Below, piece after piece: positions 46,401 through 59,416 of a stretch of 64,000 nucleotides of DNA. Within the stretch, counting starts at the first letter, position 1; every line of letters begins with the position of its first letter. The position numbers were made by a program, and so were the translations under genes. The notes under the pieces are model-generated. The model did no database searches, had not been told where the DNA came from, and was given only the letters and a program-made list of their open reading frames with translations. Origin of the DNA: Setaria digitata (Eukaryota > Nematoda > Chromadorea > Rhabditida > Setariidae); the NCBI GenBank assembly GCA_003640385.1, contig RCAB01000004.1, positions 62,001 through 126,000 of the forward strand, in the 5' to 3' direction.

Positions 46401-48957
46401 AGGTCGTTCATTTCTCGGCACAGCAAGCAGTCGAGCCTCGTTTGATGAAAAAATCTCATCTATATTGGTTATCCTCTTCCCGGAATGAGTGTATAGTTTG
46501 AAAATTGCCATCTGAAACTTTTATGGTGTAGAAAATAAGTTCCTAAGATTAATATAAAATTTACACAATATTTAATTTTAACTGATTTCTTAACCTTCTT
46601 TTTTAAATTAATAATAGTGTCAGAACAGTTTAATTGAATTTACATATTGCTTTTTTTTTTTTTTCTTGGCATTTCTTCAATGCATAATGTACCTTGAAGG
46701 ACATCAGAAAATTGTCCCCTGAATTTCCAATAAAACCTTTTTACCTGCAAACCTTCTGAGACTTCTTCTAATAACGACTCCATGGTTCGTTGAGGATTCA
46801 ACAAGGCTCGGTAAATCCGCGAAGGCTTTCCATTCAATACAAACAGTATCTAAATTCTAATGATCAGCTGGAGCAAATTAATTCATCACTAAAGAACAAA
46901 TCAGTGTCGTCAAAGAGATAAAATGATGTAAGGTTTATTTTCATCTTCCTTAATTTCTTAAAATCAAACTCATGAAAATTCAGGAGTTTTTAAATATAGA
47001 TAATTAAGAACTTTAAAAATCAAATTTAAATCAAGCCTAGGAAATTATGAAGCAGTGAAAAACAATATTAATGGAAAAATAATATAACAAAAATAGAACC
47101 TGTTTGGAAGTTATGGGAATTTGCGATAATTTCATAGGTATTTTTCCACGCCCATTTTTGTTCTGCTGTAAATAACTTTTAAAAGTGTGACCAACTCTTT
47201 GTCACAGAATTAATTAATTATTTGGTCTCTTTGTCTAGTCCAATTTCATGCAATAATCCGAGATACCAAGCATCCCGAGAAATCCTAACTTTTCGATCGT
47301 TAAAACAATTGTTGTGATAAGCCGAATACGATGCATATACCCTGTTGGCCTGACGGATTCGTTGTATTTTTTCAACCATTGAGAGATTTAGTGGTCGTGC
47401 AGTTTTGAAGGATGATGCTATATACCTAAAATATATGTTCATGATATATCGGTGAAACTAATCGACTAATTTTAATGAAAAAAAGTTAAGTGATGTGAGA
47501 CGTGAGCAGTTGACTGGAGTGTTTTTTGGTTTTACGTGGAATCAATGTGTGGCGTAAGAATTGAAATGAAAACAAACGCAACAGTAATATTGAAGTTATG
47601 AAATGAATGATCGAACAAAATCATTAAGCTAACAGTTTGTCTCCTAAAAACTATAGAACCGCTACTTTATTGTTAGTTTCTTTTTTTAGTTGTTTTATAG
47701 TGAGAATTATAACACACACCAAGAGTAATTAAGCTAATGATTAGGCCATCTGTCGTATACATTAATTATTTGCAGTGCACAGCAAATTCCCTGAAATCTC
47801 TGGTGCTTATCTAATCCACCATTTCTCACCTTCAAGCCAGCTAGCTTTTCCCACATTTTGGATTTCCTGCACTGCTCGCTAATTTTCATAACTACACTTG
47901 CATTTTATAGGAAACGATGAATTTACAGGAATTTAATTATAATGTCTACAATAAAGATACTACTTTCAATGAGATCGACTAATTAGTTGGAGCAGTTTTC
48001 CATTTCCTTCCGGGTACAACTTTAAGATCGGGAGAGTGCTTGAAGAATTAAAATAGCTGTCTATCACCAACCGTCCGTGATGCTGCAGTTGATCAATACT
48101 TTTAATGGTTGTTTTTCCACGTGGTGTCGTCAAGTGACGTACGCCAAACGGCATCGAAATATTGCTATTTAAATCATCTAACAATGATTCGATGGTACGA
48201 TATCGAGCTTTTGATACGGGTACACGAAGTCCCTTTAAAAAAAAGGAGTCTAAGATTTGGAAAGCTAGACGTAAATTACTGAATTTCCGAAAGACAGAAT
48301 TGACTTCTGTAAGATCACTTTCAGCTTTTGCCAGTTTTTGCATAAATCCTTGCTTTTTCATATTTAAAAGTTTAGATAACATACCGCAAAATAAACGTCA
48401 CCCTCCTTGTAGAAGAATACAGTTTTCGCGGAGTATGGCCGAGTAAAAGATCGATTTGAACTACGATAACTTCGAACTTGACCATTTGCCATGTTGGGTA
48501 CATTAGGTGGCACAGCTACCGTAGGAGGATTAGCAATGTCTGAGGTCGATTGACGATCGGGAGTCGAACGCGATGAAGACTGAAAATGAATTGCGATTGT
48601 TGGTTCACTTGACCAAGGAAGCAGATTTATCTGTTTTCAAAGGTATTTCTGAACTCCAAATCTGTTTTTTGGATTTTCTTCAAAAAAAAAAAAAAAAAAA
48701 TTTCAGATAAATGGTGGGCACAAATTATATTTTTATAAAATGCCTGTTAATTTGTCAAAGATAAGAATTTTAATGAAAATTATAAATGATCTTTCCTTAA
48801 TTTTCAGACATTTCGGAATCCAAATGTTGGAAAATGTAAAGTTTTGAAATAAGCAAGTCACACAGCAGGAGTCGATCGAATTTCTCTGCTAGAAACATTT
48901 TAACTAAAAGTTGCTTACCCAAAGTAGTGTGGTATCACCGTTATCCGGATCACTCAT
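40457..48957 (-). CDS. Two doublecortin domains plus about five PLAT domains
   Basis: A protein of roughly 1,170 aa. Exons, 5' to 3': 48919-48957, 48385-48579, 48072-48232, 47341-47425, 46745-46849, 46328-46511, 46032-46175, 45665-45952, 45400-45594, 45112-45233, ~44796-44898, ~44473-44700, ~44081-44300, 43706-43928, 43464-43609, 43259-43337, 42769-42999, 42435-42625, 42031-42156, 41809-41929, 41521-41660, 41351-41425, 40659-40738, 40457-40520. DCX1 (about 65-145) has KTVFFYKEGDVYFAGLRVPV and MPFGVRHLTTPRGKT; DCX2 (about 155-240) has ILFVLNGKPSRIYRALLN and FKLYTHSGKRITNIDEI. An acidic linker follows, then PLAT modules beginning TYTVSVITGN, RWELILHSG, SYEGKIKLSS, KWILWMTVGEG and YVITINSGE. DCX binds tubulin; PLAT arrays resemble LOXHD1, a stereociliary protein. 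A cytoskeletal or ciliary-membrane scaffold is inferred. Junctions near 44.3-44.9 kb are unresolved, and the final exon may instead splice onward at CAACGA|GTAAGC. Confidence 0.88.
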
Positions 48958-49513
48958 CTTGTTTGTCCCTTGTTAAATTACGGTAGCTTTATAGCTAATT
49001 ACAAGCACATCTAGTTGAACGATCTGAAATTTACGTAATCTCGATAACAAAGTATATTCAGGACGTAATAATATATATTGAAATGATGAAGAAGAATGAG
49101 GAAGCAGGAATGAAATGGATTTCAAAAGAAATTTTATAGTGTTATTTGACGATAGTATTCTTAATGGGAAGAGATCAGATCGAAAATAATTCAAGTAAAG
49201 AAAAAGTAAAATAAAAGTAAGCTCTGTATAATGTCAAATTCAATTTAAAAGTCGAAAATAAAATAACTTTATTTTGGGAATGATAAACAAATAATAAATG
49301 CAATGAAAAGAGACGAAGAACAAAGTTTTGGAATGTAATTTTGTTCGGCTCTTAGATTTAAGTGCATCTGCTGAAGATTGATATTAGCTCAACAAAAGAA
49401 TAAATCGCAAGTACAAATGCAGGTAGTATAAAACATAATACAGTAATATAAAACGTACTTTTCGGCACAAAATAATTGTAAATGTGACAACTTCAGACTT
49501 CAGATTACAGACA

Positions 49514-49559
49514 TTAAGTATATCAGCCGTAAATTTTTAAGTATATCAGCCGTAAATTT
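49514..49559. repeat. Tandem duplication of 23 bp
   Basis: A 23-base unit (TTAAGTATATCAGCCGTAAA plus TTT) occurs twice back to back without mismatch. Confidence 0.9.
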
Positions 49560-50887
49560 ATCTATGAACAAAGTTCTTCGCCTAAGATCATACTCAATAT
49601 TTGTCTGATTTCAATCCCAAACGATCTACATAAGCTTTGATAATCAATTGCAACAACAGGAAAGCAGAAAAGTCGACAAGAATAGTTCGAACTTCATACC
49701 GTAACGTTTGTGGTTTTCTTGAGGCGAAATTAATTTGCAAATTTTCGCAACAAAAACCATAAAATAAAATAAAGGCATCTATTGACATTTTCTTGAATGC
49801 TTATAGATTAAGAAGTTGAAGAAGCTAGAAACAGTGTTATCGATAACAATGCCAATTCACTTCTGAAAATTACGGCCACCTAACTACATTTTCTAATAGC
49901 TACTAGAACTAATTAATTCAGTACAGTCTTATTCTGAATTCTACATTACTTAGCGTCTGGAATTGTTTTCGACTTCAATTGTTTCTAGCTATTGCTGCAC
50001 ATTAATTCTTCCATGACTTTTAAACCAAATCTATCTCATTCAGTTTTCTCTAAACTATTTTAAAAACATGTCTCATTACTTTCTATTCCTACATTCGATT
50101 CTTATTTGTTCACCTGTTTCTGATCTAAATCATTTGATATTTGAGCTTCCCGAAGCAATTTAAATTTCTGCTCTCATTAAGTCAATCAATCGTCCAAATT
50201 TACATACCGTTACTGACTTTTTTCTTGTGCAATGTAACTTTTCACTTCCTTTAATCAGATATATTTCTCACGTTTTGGATAAATTCTCATTTATGCGCAA
50301 CAAAGAATTACTATGGCTAAAAGAGAAGCTAGAAACAAAAGCAATAAAAAAAGCAATAAACAATAAAAGGAAAAGCGAGATCAAGAAAAGTATCTATTAA
50401 TTAATTTTTATTTTGGAAAGTCAATAACCACCCAACAATTAAATAAGCAAGACAGGTTCAGTTGAAACAAAATAATTCACGGGTAAGCTTTTATGCAACC
50501 TTTGATGTGGCTGTGAAGAGTAAATCTGGATTCTAATTTTTTTCTTTCTTCGAAAGAACCCAAAAAACTTTTGGAAGGACCTGAAGTCAAAGAGCCTTGA
50601 ACTTCACATCTCTCCGGATGAGGATAAGGATTCTTCATTCGTTGATGCATAGGAGAATAACGCCACTTATGGACTTCTTATTAATATTATAAAGAGATAC
50701 ACGCACACAGACATGTACGCACCTTGTTGCTCATTAACGTTCCTATGGAAACAATGTTTTTAACAGCCAGGAACTGAGAAGTAGAAATTTTACACGACAG
50801 ATTAAATGTTAAATTCTTACTAGGCAATGAAAATTATTGTTAATTGCAATGGATAGAGTTTAGGATTGCTTACGATGCAGTGGTGGT

Positions 50888-51241
50888 ATGAGAAGCAGCG
50901 AGCGCTGCAAAGAATTCTTCAGAAAACTAAGTTTAATAAGATACTGTCATGCTCCAACGGGGAAACTGATTAAGCAAGATACTAGTATTTCTCATATGCG
51001 ACTTTGCATTCATCAAATCCAGAGCTTCAGAGGCATTCATAAAATTTTGGACTTATATCTCAAAATTGCAGCAACAGAAGAACAATTTAGAGAATATGCT
51101 GCAAAGGTCAAAAAGGCATTATCATATCTTCCGAAAATTCACTCGCTGAAATTTTTTTGTGAGGGATTAAGCAAGCCTGTAAAATATTACTTGCAGGACA
51201 AAGAAACTGTCGATTGCACATCAGTGCGATGCTCTTTCTAA
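50888..51241 (+). CDS. Candidate single-exon ORF, unknown
   Basis: An uninterrupted 117-codon ATG frame in AT-rich intergenic DNA. Its composition is protein-like: LDLYLKIAATEEQFREYAAK, with a Lys/Glu-rich helix. No domain, signal peptide or membrane span is recognised. It has no visible partner exons and lies alone between divergent genes. It may be a small nematode-restricted gene, a pseudogene fragment or chance. Confidence 0.22.
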   Translation: MRSSERCKEFFRKLSLIRYCHAPTGKLIKQDTSISHMRLCIHQIQSFRGIHKILDLYLKIAATEEQFREYAAKVKKALSYLPKIHSLKFFCEGLSKPVKYYLQDKETVDCTSVRCSF

Positions 51242-52863
51242 ATTACTTCTTTTCGAGACTATTCTACCATTTCTTAAACTTTCTACAGGCCCTGCACTTA
51301 ACCTTAAACTAGTAAACAGTGTGTTTTAACATATATGACTAAATTGCACTGCACTCGCATGAGATGGTGGTTTGGCAATGAGAGAGAGAAAAAACAAAGA
51401 GTAAAATGCTTTTGAAAAGAAATCATTGAAGGCAACGAAAGATGAGTCGTTGCTCATATTTTGCTGATTAGAATGGAACTCCCATTAATTTCCAGGAAAG
51501 TTTGTTTGTTAACTTTGGACGAAAAGCATCTACCTTGCAAAGGAAGGATTCATAATCAATATCACCAAAACAATAAAACTTTCAGTAATTTAATTTTGTA
51601 TTCATTGATTTGTTTGCAGCTGGAGTGCTGCACTCCATGTCTTCCGTTACTATAACTGTGAAGTGAAATGTGCTTCTGAAAATGAAATGCTATATAACCG
51701 ATCGCCAAAAGTAGTATAAATAATTCTCACTGTCATCATGGCGTCAACATTACAGCCATATGGCGTCCTGCACTCAAAGTGCTCTCATATTGATAAGGTA
51801 ACGTAGTGACTTAAGGATGAAGTTTGTTTAGCCTAGAACTTTAGTTATACAAATGGAGCAAAAATTATTATGCAGAAAGAATATCAGGAAGTACTGAAGT
51901 TTGAAAAATTAAATCCTTATTATTCAATTATTAGTTGAATTTATTTGAGATGTGCTATGAATATCTTAAAATTTATTTCCTTACAACTTTTATTTGTATT
52001 AAACAAGTGTACTTTTTTTTTTTTTAAAGTAATTGGAACTATATTAGTAGCAAAGAACAAAGATAGGAATAATTAATCCAATTTGTAGTCAAGCTTTTGT
52101 TCTTTAATTTTGGAAGTTCAGCTTCAAGTTCTCGACAGTATTGACAATTAAGATTTTAACTAACGAATAATTATATCATAGAAGATGTTAGTTCTAATTT
52201 AGTCTAACTAAGATGTTAGTGAACATACTATTCACAGCATTAGTATCATTAATCACATGTGTTGAGATGGAATTTTGATGGAGCAATGATAGTGATAATA
52301 GAAGTGATAATGATGGAGGGCAATGGATGGATTAATATAGCAGCATACTGATTACCATCAGTGACATTTAATCTTAGAGCATTATATGGCACGGCAACAG
52401 ATAGCAGTGCAACTTATCGTACGGTTTCAAATTACTGCATAGCAATATCTCACTATGCCTTTTCATTCTATTCTGTTATTGTCACTTGTGCAAGGAAGAA
52501 GACTGAAAAATAATTTAGATTAGTCTGAAAGTGAAATGTTAATTCGTGAAAAACCGTAATCCAAGGCCTACATAGCAAGAGATAGAGAGAAAGAGAGGGA
52601 GACCATACGGTGCGTGGAAAATTTTCGGCAGACCCCCAGTAGTGCAGAGGCGTTTCTCATCTGTCCCTGTCCTCCGGGACATCCCTCCGAAGTTACCATA
52701 ATACCAGTAAGATTAGTTTTCACTTACAGCATGCTAACATTTCATATAAACTATCAGCACAGCAGCAGAGCAGAGCTCACCTCGCCAGCTCTCAGTGGTG
52801 GGCACTCGATCGCTCATCGTATTCCTTTCAGTTCTTCAGTTTACGGCTCCGCATCTACCAGAA

Positions 52864-55150
52864 ATGGAACTGAAGCCAGAAAAGGCGCAGTTGTCGCAGG
52901 CGGCGTCTCTCCCTCAGCAGCAGCAGCAACAGCACCCTTCCAGGTAAGATCTGCAACTAATGGTAAACATTTATTTACGACGAGCATTACTGTTTAGACA
53001 CTCCTTGGCAGCGTGTCGAAGGCGTGCTTCTGTAGCTATGGGTGGACCCTCAGAATCATTGCATACAAGTCCGTTTCAAGTTGTCTCATCCTTCTGCGAA
53101 AGCACTGTTTTAACTGGAATGACGAAACTCTCTTCCAACTCTTAGATTAAAATTGTCCACATTAACCACGTGATGACACGGATGATTGAGAGTTGGTGGA
53201 TACGAGTTCGGGTTTTGTCCTGTGTAATTTAAGTCCCAAAACAACACTGCTACTGGTAGAGTGCTGTTATGACACATTCATTCTTAAACAATGTTATCCT
53301 TTAATTGCAAACTTTTAATTATTCTTGGGTTTCCTTGAATTGTTGACATACCTAAATGTTTCTTATTAACTAACTCTGTTCTAGAACTTTTCAATCAATT
53401 TCTCTAGACTAACTAAATTATTATTTACTTTCATATAGCTGCTTGATGAACATTTTAGATTCTAAGCGGAGATTTAATGCACAATGAAAAACTAACTGGT
53501 AGTAGGGTAAGCAGACTTGAATACGGATTCCAAATTCTCTAGAAATTTTAAGTGAAAGTCTGCTGTAGTCAGCAAATCTGAAAATAACTTCTACCTTCAT
53601 AAAATAATTTCTCGAACAGGAGAAATGATTAATTATGTTGATATATTTGTAGTGAATCAATCTCCAGTGCTCTTGGACCATTGCAATTTAAAAGCGAAGA
53701 TGAAGACGAGAAAAGTGTGATTTGCAGACGGAGAAGCGGTAAACGACAGGAAAAACCACCGTATTCCTACATTGCTCTCATCGCCATGGCGATACACGCA
53801 AAACCGGACCGGAAAGCAACGCTTACTGAAATTTATACTTTTCTTCAAAGTAATTTCGATTTTTTTAGAGGTGTGTTTCGAATTCTCCGTAACACCATAA
53901 TTAACTCTCTAGGAAGTCTCTTCGAGAAGCATTTCGATCTATCCGATAAGTCTTGCTTTTTTTGTGTAAGTATGTTAAGGTTGAGGCTTGCATTGAAATG
54001 CTTGATCATCAAGACACAGGATATTACTCGGTCAACTTTTATGTTCAACTTCTAGGAAAATGAAATTAAAGCNCTGCTTCTCAATTATTAGAACTCGGTC
54101 AACTTTTATGTTCAACTTCTAGGAAAATGAAATTAAAGCACTGAAGCACATGAAAAGATCTATTTCAAAGATTTATAGTGCTCCGATTTTTCCTTTCATT
54201 ATCTTCCGTTCAACAACTGTAGCCTCTATTAACAATGATCAAATTTCACTTATTTATTCAGTAGTATTGTCCTCTTATAGCTTTATATGTGTCCCTACAG
54301 AAGAGCAACTAATTTCAGGTGAATATAATGGTTGGAAAAATTCTATTAGACATAATCTGTCACTTAATGAGTGCTTCATAAAACTACCGAAGAGTTCTGG
54401 AGGACGAAGCGGTAAGGGACATCAGTGGACCATTGACCAGAACTGTGAATTTCTTTTCGAAGAGGGTTCATACCGAAGGCGACCGCGAGGTTATAAAGCT
54501 CGTGTGCGAAATTGCGACTTTATTAATGAACAGGTACACTGATTAATTTGTCATGTTCTGGTCGCTTCTGTTGAATGGTAGAATCTTTTTTTATCTCCAC
54601 AAGTGTATTTCTAAATTCTTGACATTTTTGAAAACTTGTAAGAGCATTTGATAATTCTTTACAATTCCAAGGAATTCTTAGAAAAAGTATTTCAAGAAAT
54701 AGATCTTGCAAATTTACTGGAGACTAATTTAAAACAGAATTTTAGCTAGAACCGATGTTTGTCGAGGCTAGTACAGTTTCTTCTAATAGCAACGTCGTTA
54801 CTGCTGATGACACAAATTTTGTTACACAGCACCAAAACTATTTGTCCCAATATTCGACAAACCCATTTTGGCCTCATTATGAGTACGCAAATCAGTGGCC
54901 CAATAGCTATGGGTTATCTTCCTCGACAGTAAACAGTTTTGGTACATACGACAGTACACATGCAATCACACAGCATCATCAGACTGATTACACGGGCAGT
55001 TGTCCAATGGTTATGATGCCAAGTGATTTATCAGTTGATCCAGGTGTATATGTTGAAGAACAACAACATTTTGATGTGCCACAGTTCGACACTTCATCGC
55101 AGTTGTATAACCAATATGTAAATTTATCGTCATCTCATCCCGATTCATGA
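52864..55150 (+). CDS. let-381: LET-381 / FoxF forkhead transcription factor
   Basis: A 305-aa, 4-exon model: 52864-52943, 53653-53870, 54319-54533, 54746-55150, all in phase. The short N-terminus carries Q6 and an acidic patch. The forkhead domain spans about residues 60-160: [20 protein letters not shown], then [17 protein letters not shown], recognition helix [20 protein letters not shown], wing [10 protein letters not shown], and [16 protein letters not shown]. The last motif (FMFEEGSFRRRPRG in vertebrates) marks the FoxF class, whose nematode member is LET-381, a mesoderm/coelomocyte fate regulator in C. elegans. The C-terminal exon is rich in Tyr, Gln, Asn and Ser, as expected for an activation region. 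Intron 2 splits the forkhead between FFRG and the recognition helix and contains an assembly N. The ATG follows a TTCTTCAG acceptor by 26 bases. Confidence 0.94.
54026..54139. repeat. Direct repeat around assembly N (54073)
   Basis: The 47 bases at 54026-54072 recur exactly at 54093-54139, flanking an N at 54073. This is an unmerged overlap inside let-381 intron 2. Coding exons on both sides are intact. Confidence 0.8.
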
Positions 55151-58100
55151 TTTGATCATTCACTTTGATAGTTGCTTGAGTAAGGATGATATCATTGAAG
55201 TGTTCTGCACTGTAATAATGTATGCTAATTATCAAAAAATGAGACTGATGAACAGATATTTGCAAAAATCAGAGAATGACGCTACTGCTTTCGCTAAGTC
55301 ATTTTGATACTGAAAGAAAAATTTTAAAAAGTGCAAATGATATAGAGAATGGAATAAAGGAAAATCTTTTAAGAAGAATTAGGAATCTCAGACAAATGTT
55401 TCAAGTGATTCAAGTATTTATTTGAATCCTAATTTAGTCATTATAAATGATAGTGTTGCTCTGGCTTGATAAAAAAATTTTCATTTCCGTTCTTTATTGT
55501 CCGATTGAAGAAAGCTCGCTGATCTCAAGTTTACAAATGCAATGCAAAACCATAGCGCCTTGTCCAATTACTTTTAAATAGCAAAATTGGAATATATTTA
55601 CAACAGATTTTAACTCTGACCCATACGCTTCCCAAATGTAGTTAGTGCGCTCGTGTCCTTCCAATCTTTTATCACTCAAAAATCTCTATTTCAAATGATA
55701 AAATTAATTTACGATCTAAGACTAATATGTGCATAAGGCTTCTGAAACAAGTTTCTTGATTGGTCCATTTTTATTTGGATTCAATAAGAACCGACGAGAA
55801 ATTCTGATCGCTTTTGGAACTAACATTGCACATAAAGGAAAGTTTTACAAACTATCAAAAAGAATAGAAACAAGGAGAGTTCTAGGTTCCTAGGTTAGAA
55901 GACTATGGAAGTATGCTGCTCAATCAAGTGAAACAAGTTTTCTGGCAATGAAACACATTTCTTCATATCAGCATCGTATCAGGAATCCAGTTTGTTGCAT
56001 CCCCTTATTACCCATCCCAAAGAGCTAAATGAAATCATTGTCCTGCATCAGTCGAAAATTAGAAATAGACTTTGCACCTTCGATTGCCCTTTTTTTCGAA
56101 CTTCGATGTTTAAAATATAAATGTCTAACCATCGGACGTGTTGAAATGAGTTAATGTCAGCAGTTGAACTCATTTGTTCTCATTAATCCTTACCTGTCAT
56201 TAATCTTTACCTGAAATTCCACTTCTTAAACGTGTTATTCATTGACAAGTATATTCAAACACTTTCTAGTAGAATACTAAGGAATGCAGAATGCAGAGAG
56301 ATAAGTAAAATGTTGACCTAACGGAATTTTTATTGTAAATATCACTCCAAATTAGGTTCAAATTTTTTTATAATTGTAAAAACTGAGCGCTAGAACGGCA
56401 AGAAATGAAAAAGGCAAATTATGGCATACTATTTATAACAAATTCATTATTGTCAAAAAGAGGTCAAAACAACGGAAGTCTTCTCTTCCAGTTCCTTCTA
56501 AACACCTCACTGTTGCGCAAAATTGAGCTTATCAAATATCAAATTTCATTCCTTGTTGCTTTCATATTATCTCAAAATGCTGTTCTACTTCACTCAAGCA
56601 CTATTGTCTGCACTATAAAAGGTACTTACTGCATGTCTTTCCGAACGATGCATTTCGATTTTCCGGTGATTCTGTTTGAACATAGGGGATCAGGAATAAT
56701 AACTGATCTTTTCACGAATACGTTCACATTGGAAAATTTAGCTGGCAGTAATAATTCTTTTTAAGGTTGAAAGAAAAGTAACCGTTGAGGTAGAGTGAAA
56801 TTGAAAAATTAAACCATAACGATTCCGAACAGCGACGACAAAACGTATCTTTTATCAAAAAATTTTTCACGAATTTTGTTTTATTCATTTTCTATCTCAT
56901 AGCAACTTGTACAGTTCCTTGAAATCTAATGATACATTAGCAAAAACCCTTTTCTAAGAGAAATTCAAATTCGTTTTCTGATTGTATTATATCGGAAAAA
57001 TGTATTGGAAAGATAATTAATTTACAAACTAGTCACGTACGTTTCATAATACTCAATAAGTTAATATTTAAATCGGTTTAACAATAAAATGAACTTACAA
57101 AGATGTCCAATATAATAAAAGTGCAAACACAATTGCAATTATCATCTTCGAGCCTTAATCTCAGGCAACCTGAGCTTCGAGTATTCTTATTGTGCTTTTC
57201 TGAAATAGAACAAAGTGATCTCACAACAGATATGATAAGATTAAAGAGAAAGAAGGCTGTTTCTTCCATAAGGAGTAAAACTTATGGCTGCAATCACTAG
57301 TCGTTTGGAATCATCCTTAGTATTTCTTTATGATTCCTTCACACTTTCAGTATTCAAATACTCTCTAAGCTCAACCGATGATTCATTCAAAATGGGGTGT
57401 TCAGAATGGTTCAGCTATGTAATTAGTCCAGTGGCTACTTAAAAAATGATTAAAATGTGATAAGGAATTTCCAAAGAAAAGTTACTGCAAATCGGTAAAA
57501 GACCTTCCAATTTTCCTTATCTTATCAAACTTTTGCTGCTACATGAAGCATCAAATTCGTCGAAAGAGGAAAGATGTTCTGTTCTTCTTTATTTCCTCAC
57601 CTTACTTTTGCAAAATCTCGATGAAAATTTCGGACATTTTGTAGAATTCCAGAAAATAGATGTCCATTTTAAATTTACATTTACTTGCCATTGTGCAGTG
57701 TTTTAATAATTATTTTTTGAAAATTGGATAGTAAACAAATAAGTGGAGAACCGTATGAACAAACTTGGAAAGTACCACGGAATTTCAACTCTATAAAAAT
57801 TATAAACATTTAAAAGCGGAAACGATAATAAGGAATAATGAAGTCTTGAATTACTTACAACAAAACTTCTTCCATGCATCCTTTAGTAATAAAAAAAGAA
57901 GCTAGTTATTAGCTAATTGCATCACAACTTTGTTGCTTCTATCGAGCAACAGAAGTTAAAAAATCCGCACAACGCATTTTTTAAGACGTTTGAAAATGTG
58001 TACTACCGAATGAAGTGTGCCTTCTGATTCCATTATTTCTTGGAGTTACTTGAAGTCGACGAAGACTGACCAAGAAGAAGAAACATGGAAATATTCTGCC

Positions 58101-59416
58101 GCTCTCGCTTTTTTTTAAAAATTCATAAACCAGCAGAGAGTGAAGAAAGCATGAACATAAATGATGTAGGGAATCTTCACAGAAACGGATATAAAACACA
58201 GGAAGTATCTAAGGAAAACAAACATTTTTAATTCTCAAAGGTTTGTACATTGTACATTTCTATATAAAATTCAATTTTAATATTTTGTGTAAATTTTTTC
58301 TACAACTATTAACATGATCTTCTTGAAACTTGCGAAACTTGCTTTAGGGAGCCTTAACTTTGTTTTATCGCACTATATAAATCTCGATGGTACCATTGGG
58401 TAATTGAGGTTTTAGCAAAATCTTCATTAGCATTAAAAAATAAGTAATACTAATTTGGCAAAATCTTCATCTCCACTTGCAAAACTTCGACGCTAAATTG
58501 CTGTGCAAAAATTTCATAATCCTCACGCTATTATAAGTTGCCACATGAGATGAGAAACTACAAGCAGAAATTACAATTTCAATTTGTTGAAAATTTTTGA
58601 TCTATTCATTAAAATTTCTCACTTCTGATTTCCCTTGTCGTTCTGAATAATTAGAGAAAAAATTTCCTGAAAATAATCGAAATTTAAAATCCAATTTAAC
58701 AGCGCTGAGAAACATTACAAAACATAGATAAGTCAAAGAACTAACTATACGTTCTATCTCATATGAGAATAGCAAAATTTGAATACAGGTGAAATTTATG
58801 ACAAATTTTTTCTTGATTTCTATTTGGTGCTCGCCTCGTACTTAGTTCAATATGAAGAGTGAAAGTGACGAATTGTATAGCGACTAGAACTACTCGAAAC
58901 TTCGTTTAACTTTGTTTTCTGGAAATGGTCATCAAATTAAAATTGACTACTTCCTTCTCATCAAATACAATCTCGAAACTTACCCAGTAAAAAGCAAACT
59001 CTTAAATCACTAATACTCATTATTTGAAGCCACTGTAATAATCTATGTGGATGATCGAGTTTATGGGGGACACACTTTATTTATTGTTCATTTTCGTTAT
59101 GATAACGTAATGAAATTCCACAACAAAAATAGGTGAGAAAGAAAACTCCTCAATGTGAAATTAGCAAGCAGTTTGGCTGACTTTGTCCTTTATGACAAAC
59201 TGTACTCTCCTTACAAACATATTGAGCTATCATTTATCAGAACATAATATGGGTTTGTTACGCAGTCATTCAATGAAAGTTTTATCAATTACTTTCCCAG
59301 TAGCAGTCTATTTCTTTTTGCACTGAAAGGCCTAATTTGAGATGTAAAGAAACTATAAAATTCTATCCAGAAAAATTCTACTAGTAAGGATTTTATACAA
59401 TTGCTTATTGATTTCT
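55151..59416. other. Intergenic, no gene recognised
   Basis: About 4.3 kb of AT-rich sequence. The longest open frame (56405-56764, +, 119 codons) is hydrophobic and low in complexity, without domain or splice context. Short frames at 57103-57300 (+) and 57981-58199 (-) are likewise unsupported. Confidence 0.45.
55353..55358 (+). terminator. Possible poly(A) signal of let-381
   Basis: An AATAAA about 200 bases after the let-381 stop codon. It is the first canonical hexamer downstream on this strand. Confidence 0.4.

Larger units (their letters stand above)
48958..52863. other. Divergent intergenic region, DCX-PLAT / let-381
   Basis: About 3.9 kb between two genes transcribed away from each other, presumably holding both promoters. 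It contains a 23 bp tandem duplication, one moderately long open frame (50888-51241) listed separately, and a less AT-rich stretch from about 52600. A TTCTTCAG acceptor 26 bases before the let-381 ATG could serve as a trans-splice site. Confidence 0.5.

Noticed and set aside
52614..52997. Long frame overlapping let-381 exon 1
   Set aside because: It is in a different frame from MELKPEKAQ, which splices in phase into the forkhead exon.
56405..56764. 119-codon plus-strand frame
   Set aside because: Hydrophobic, low-complexity composition typical of AT-rich noise; no supporting signals.
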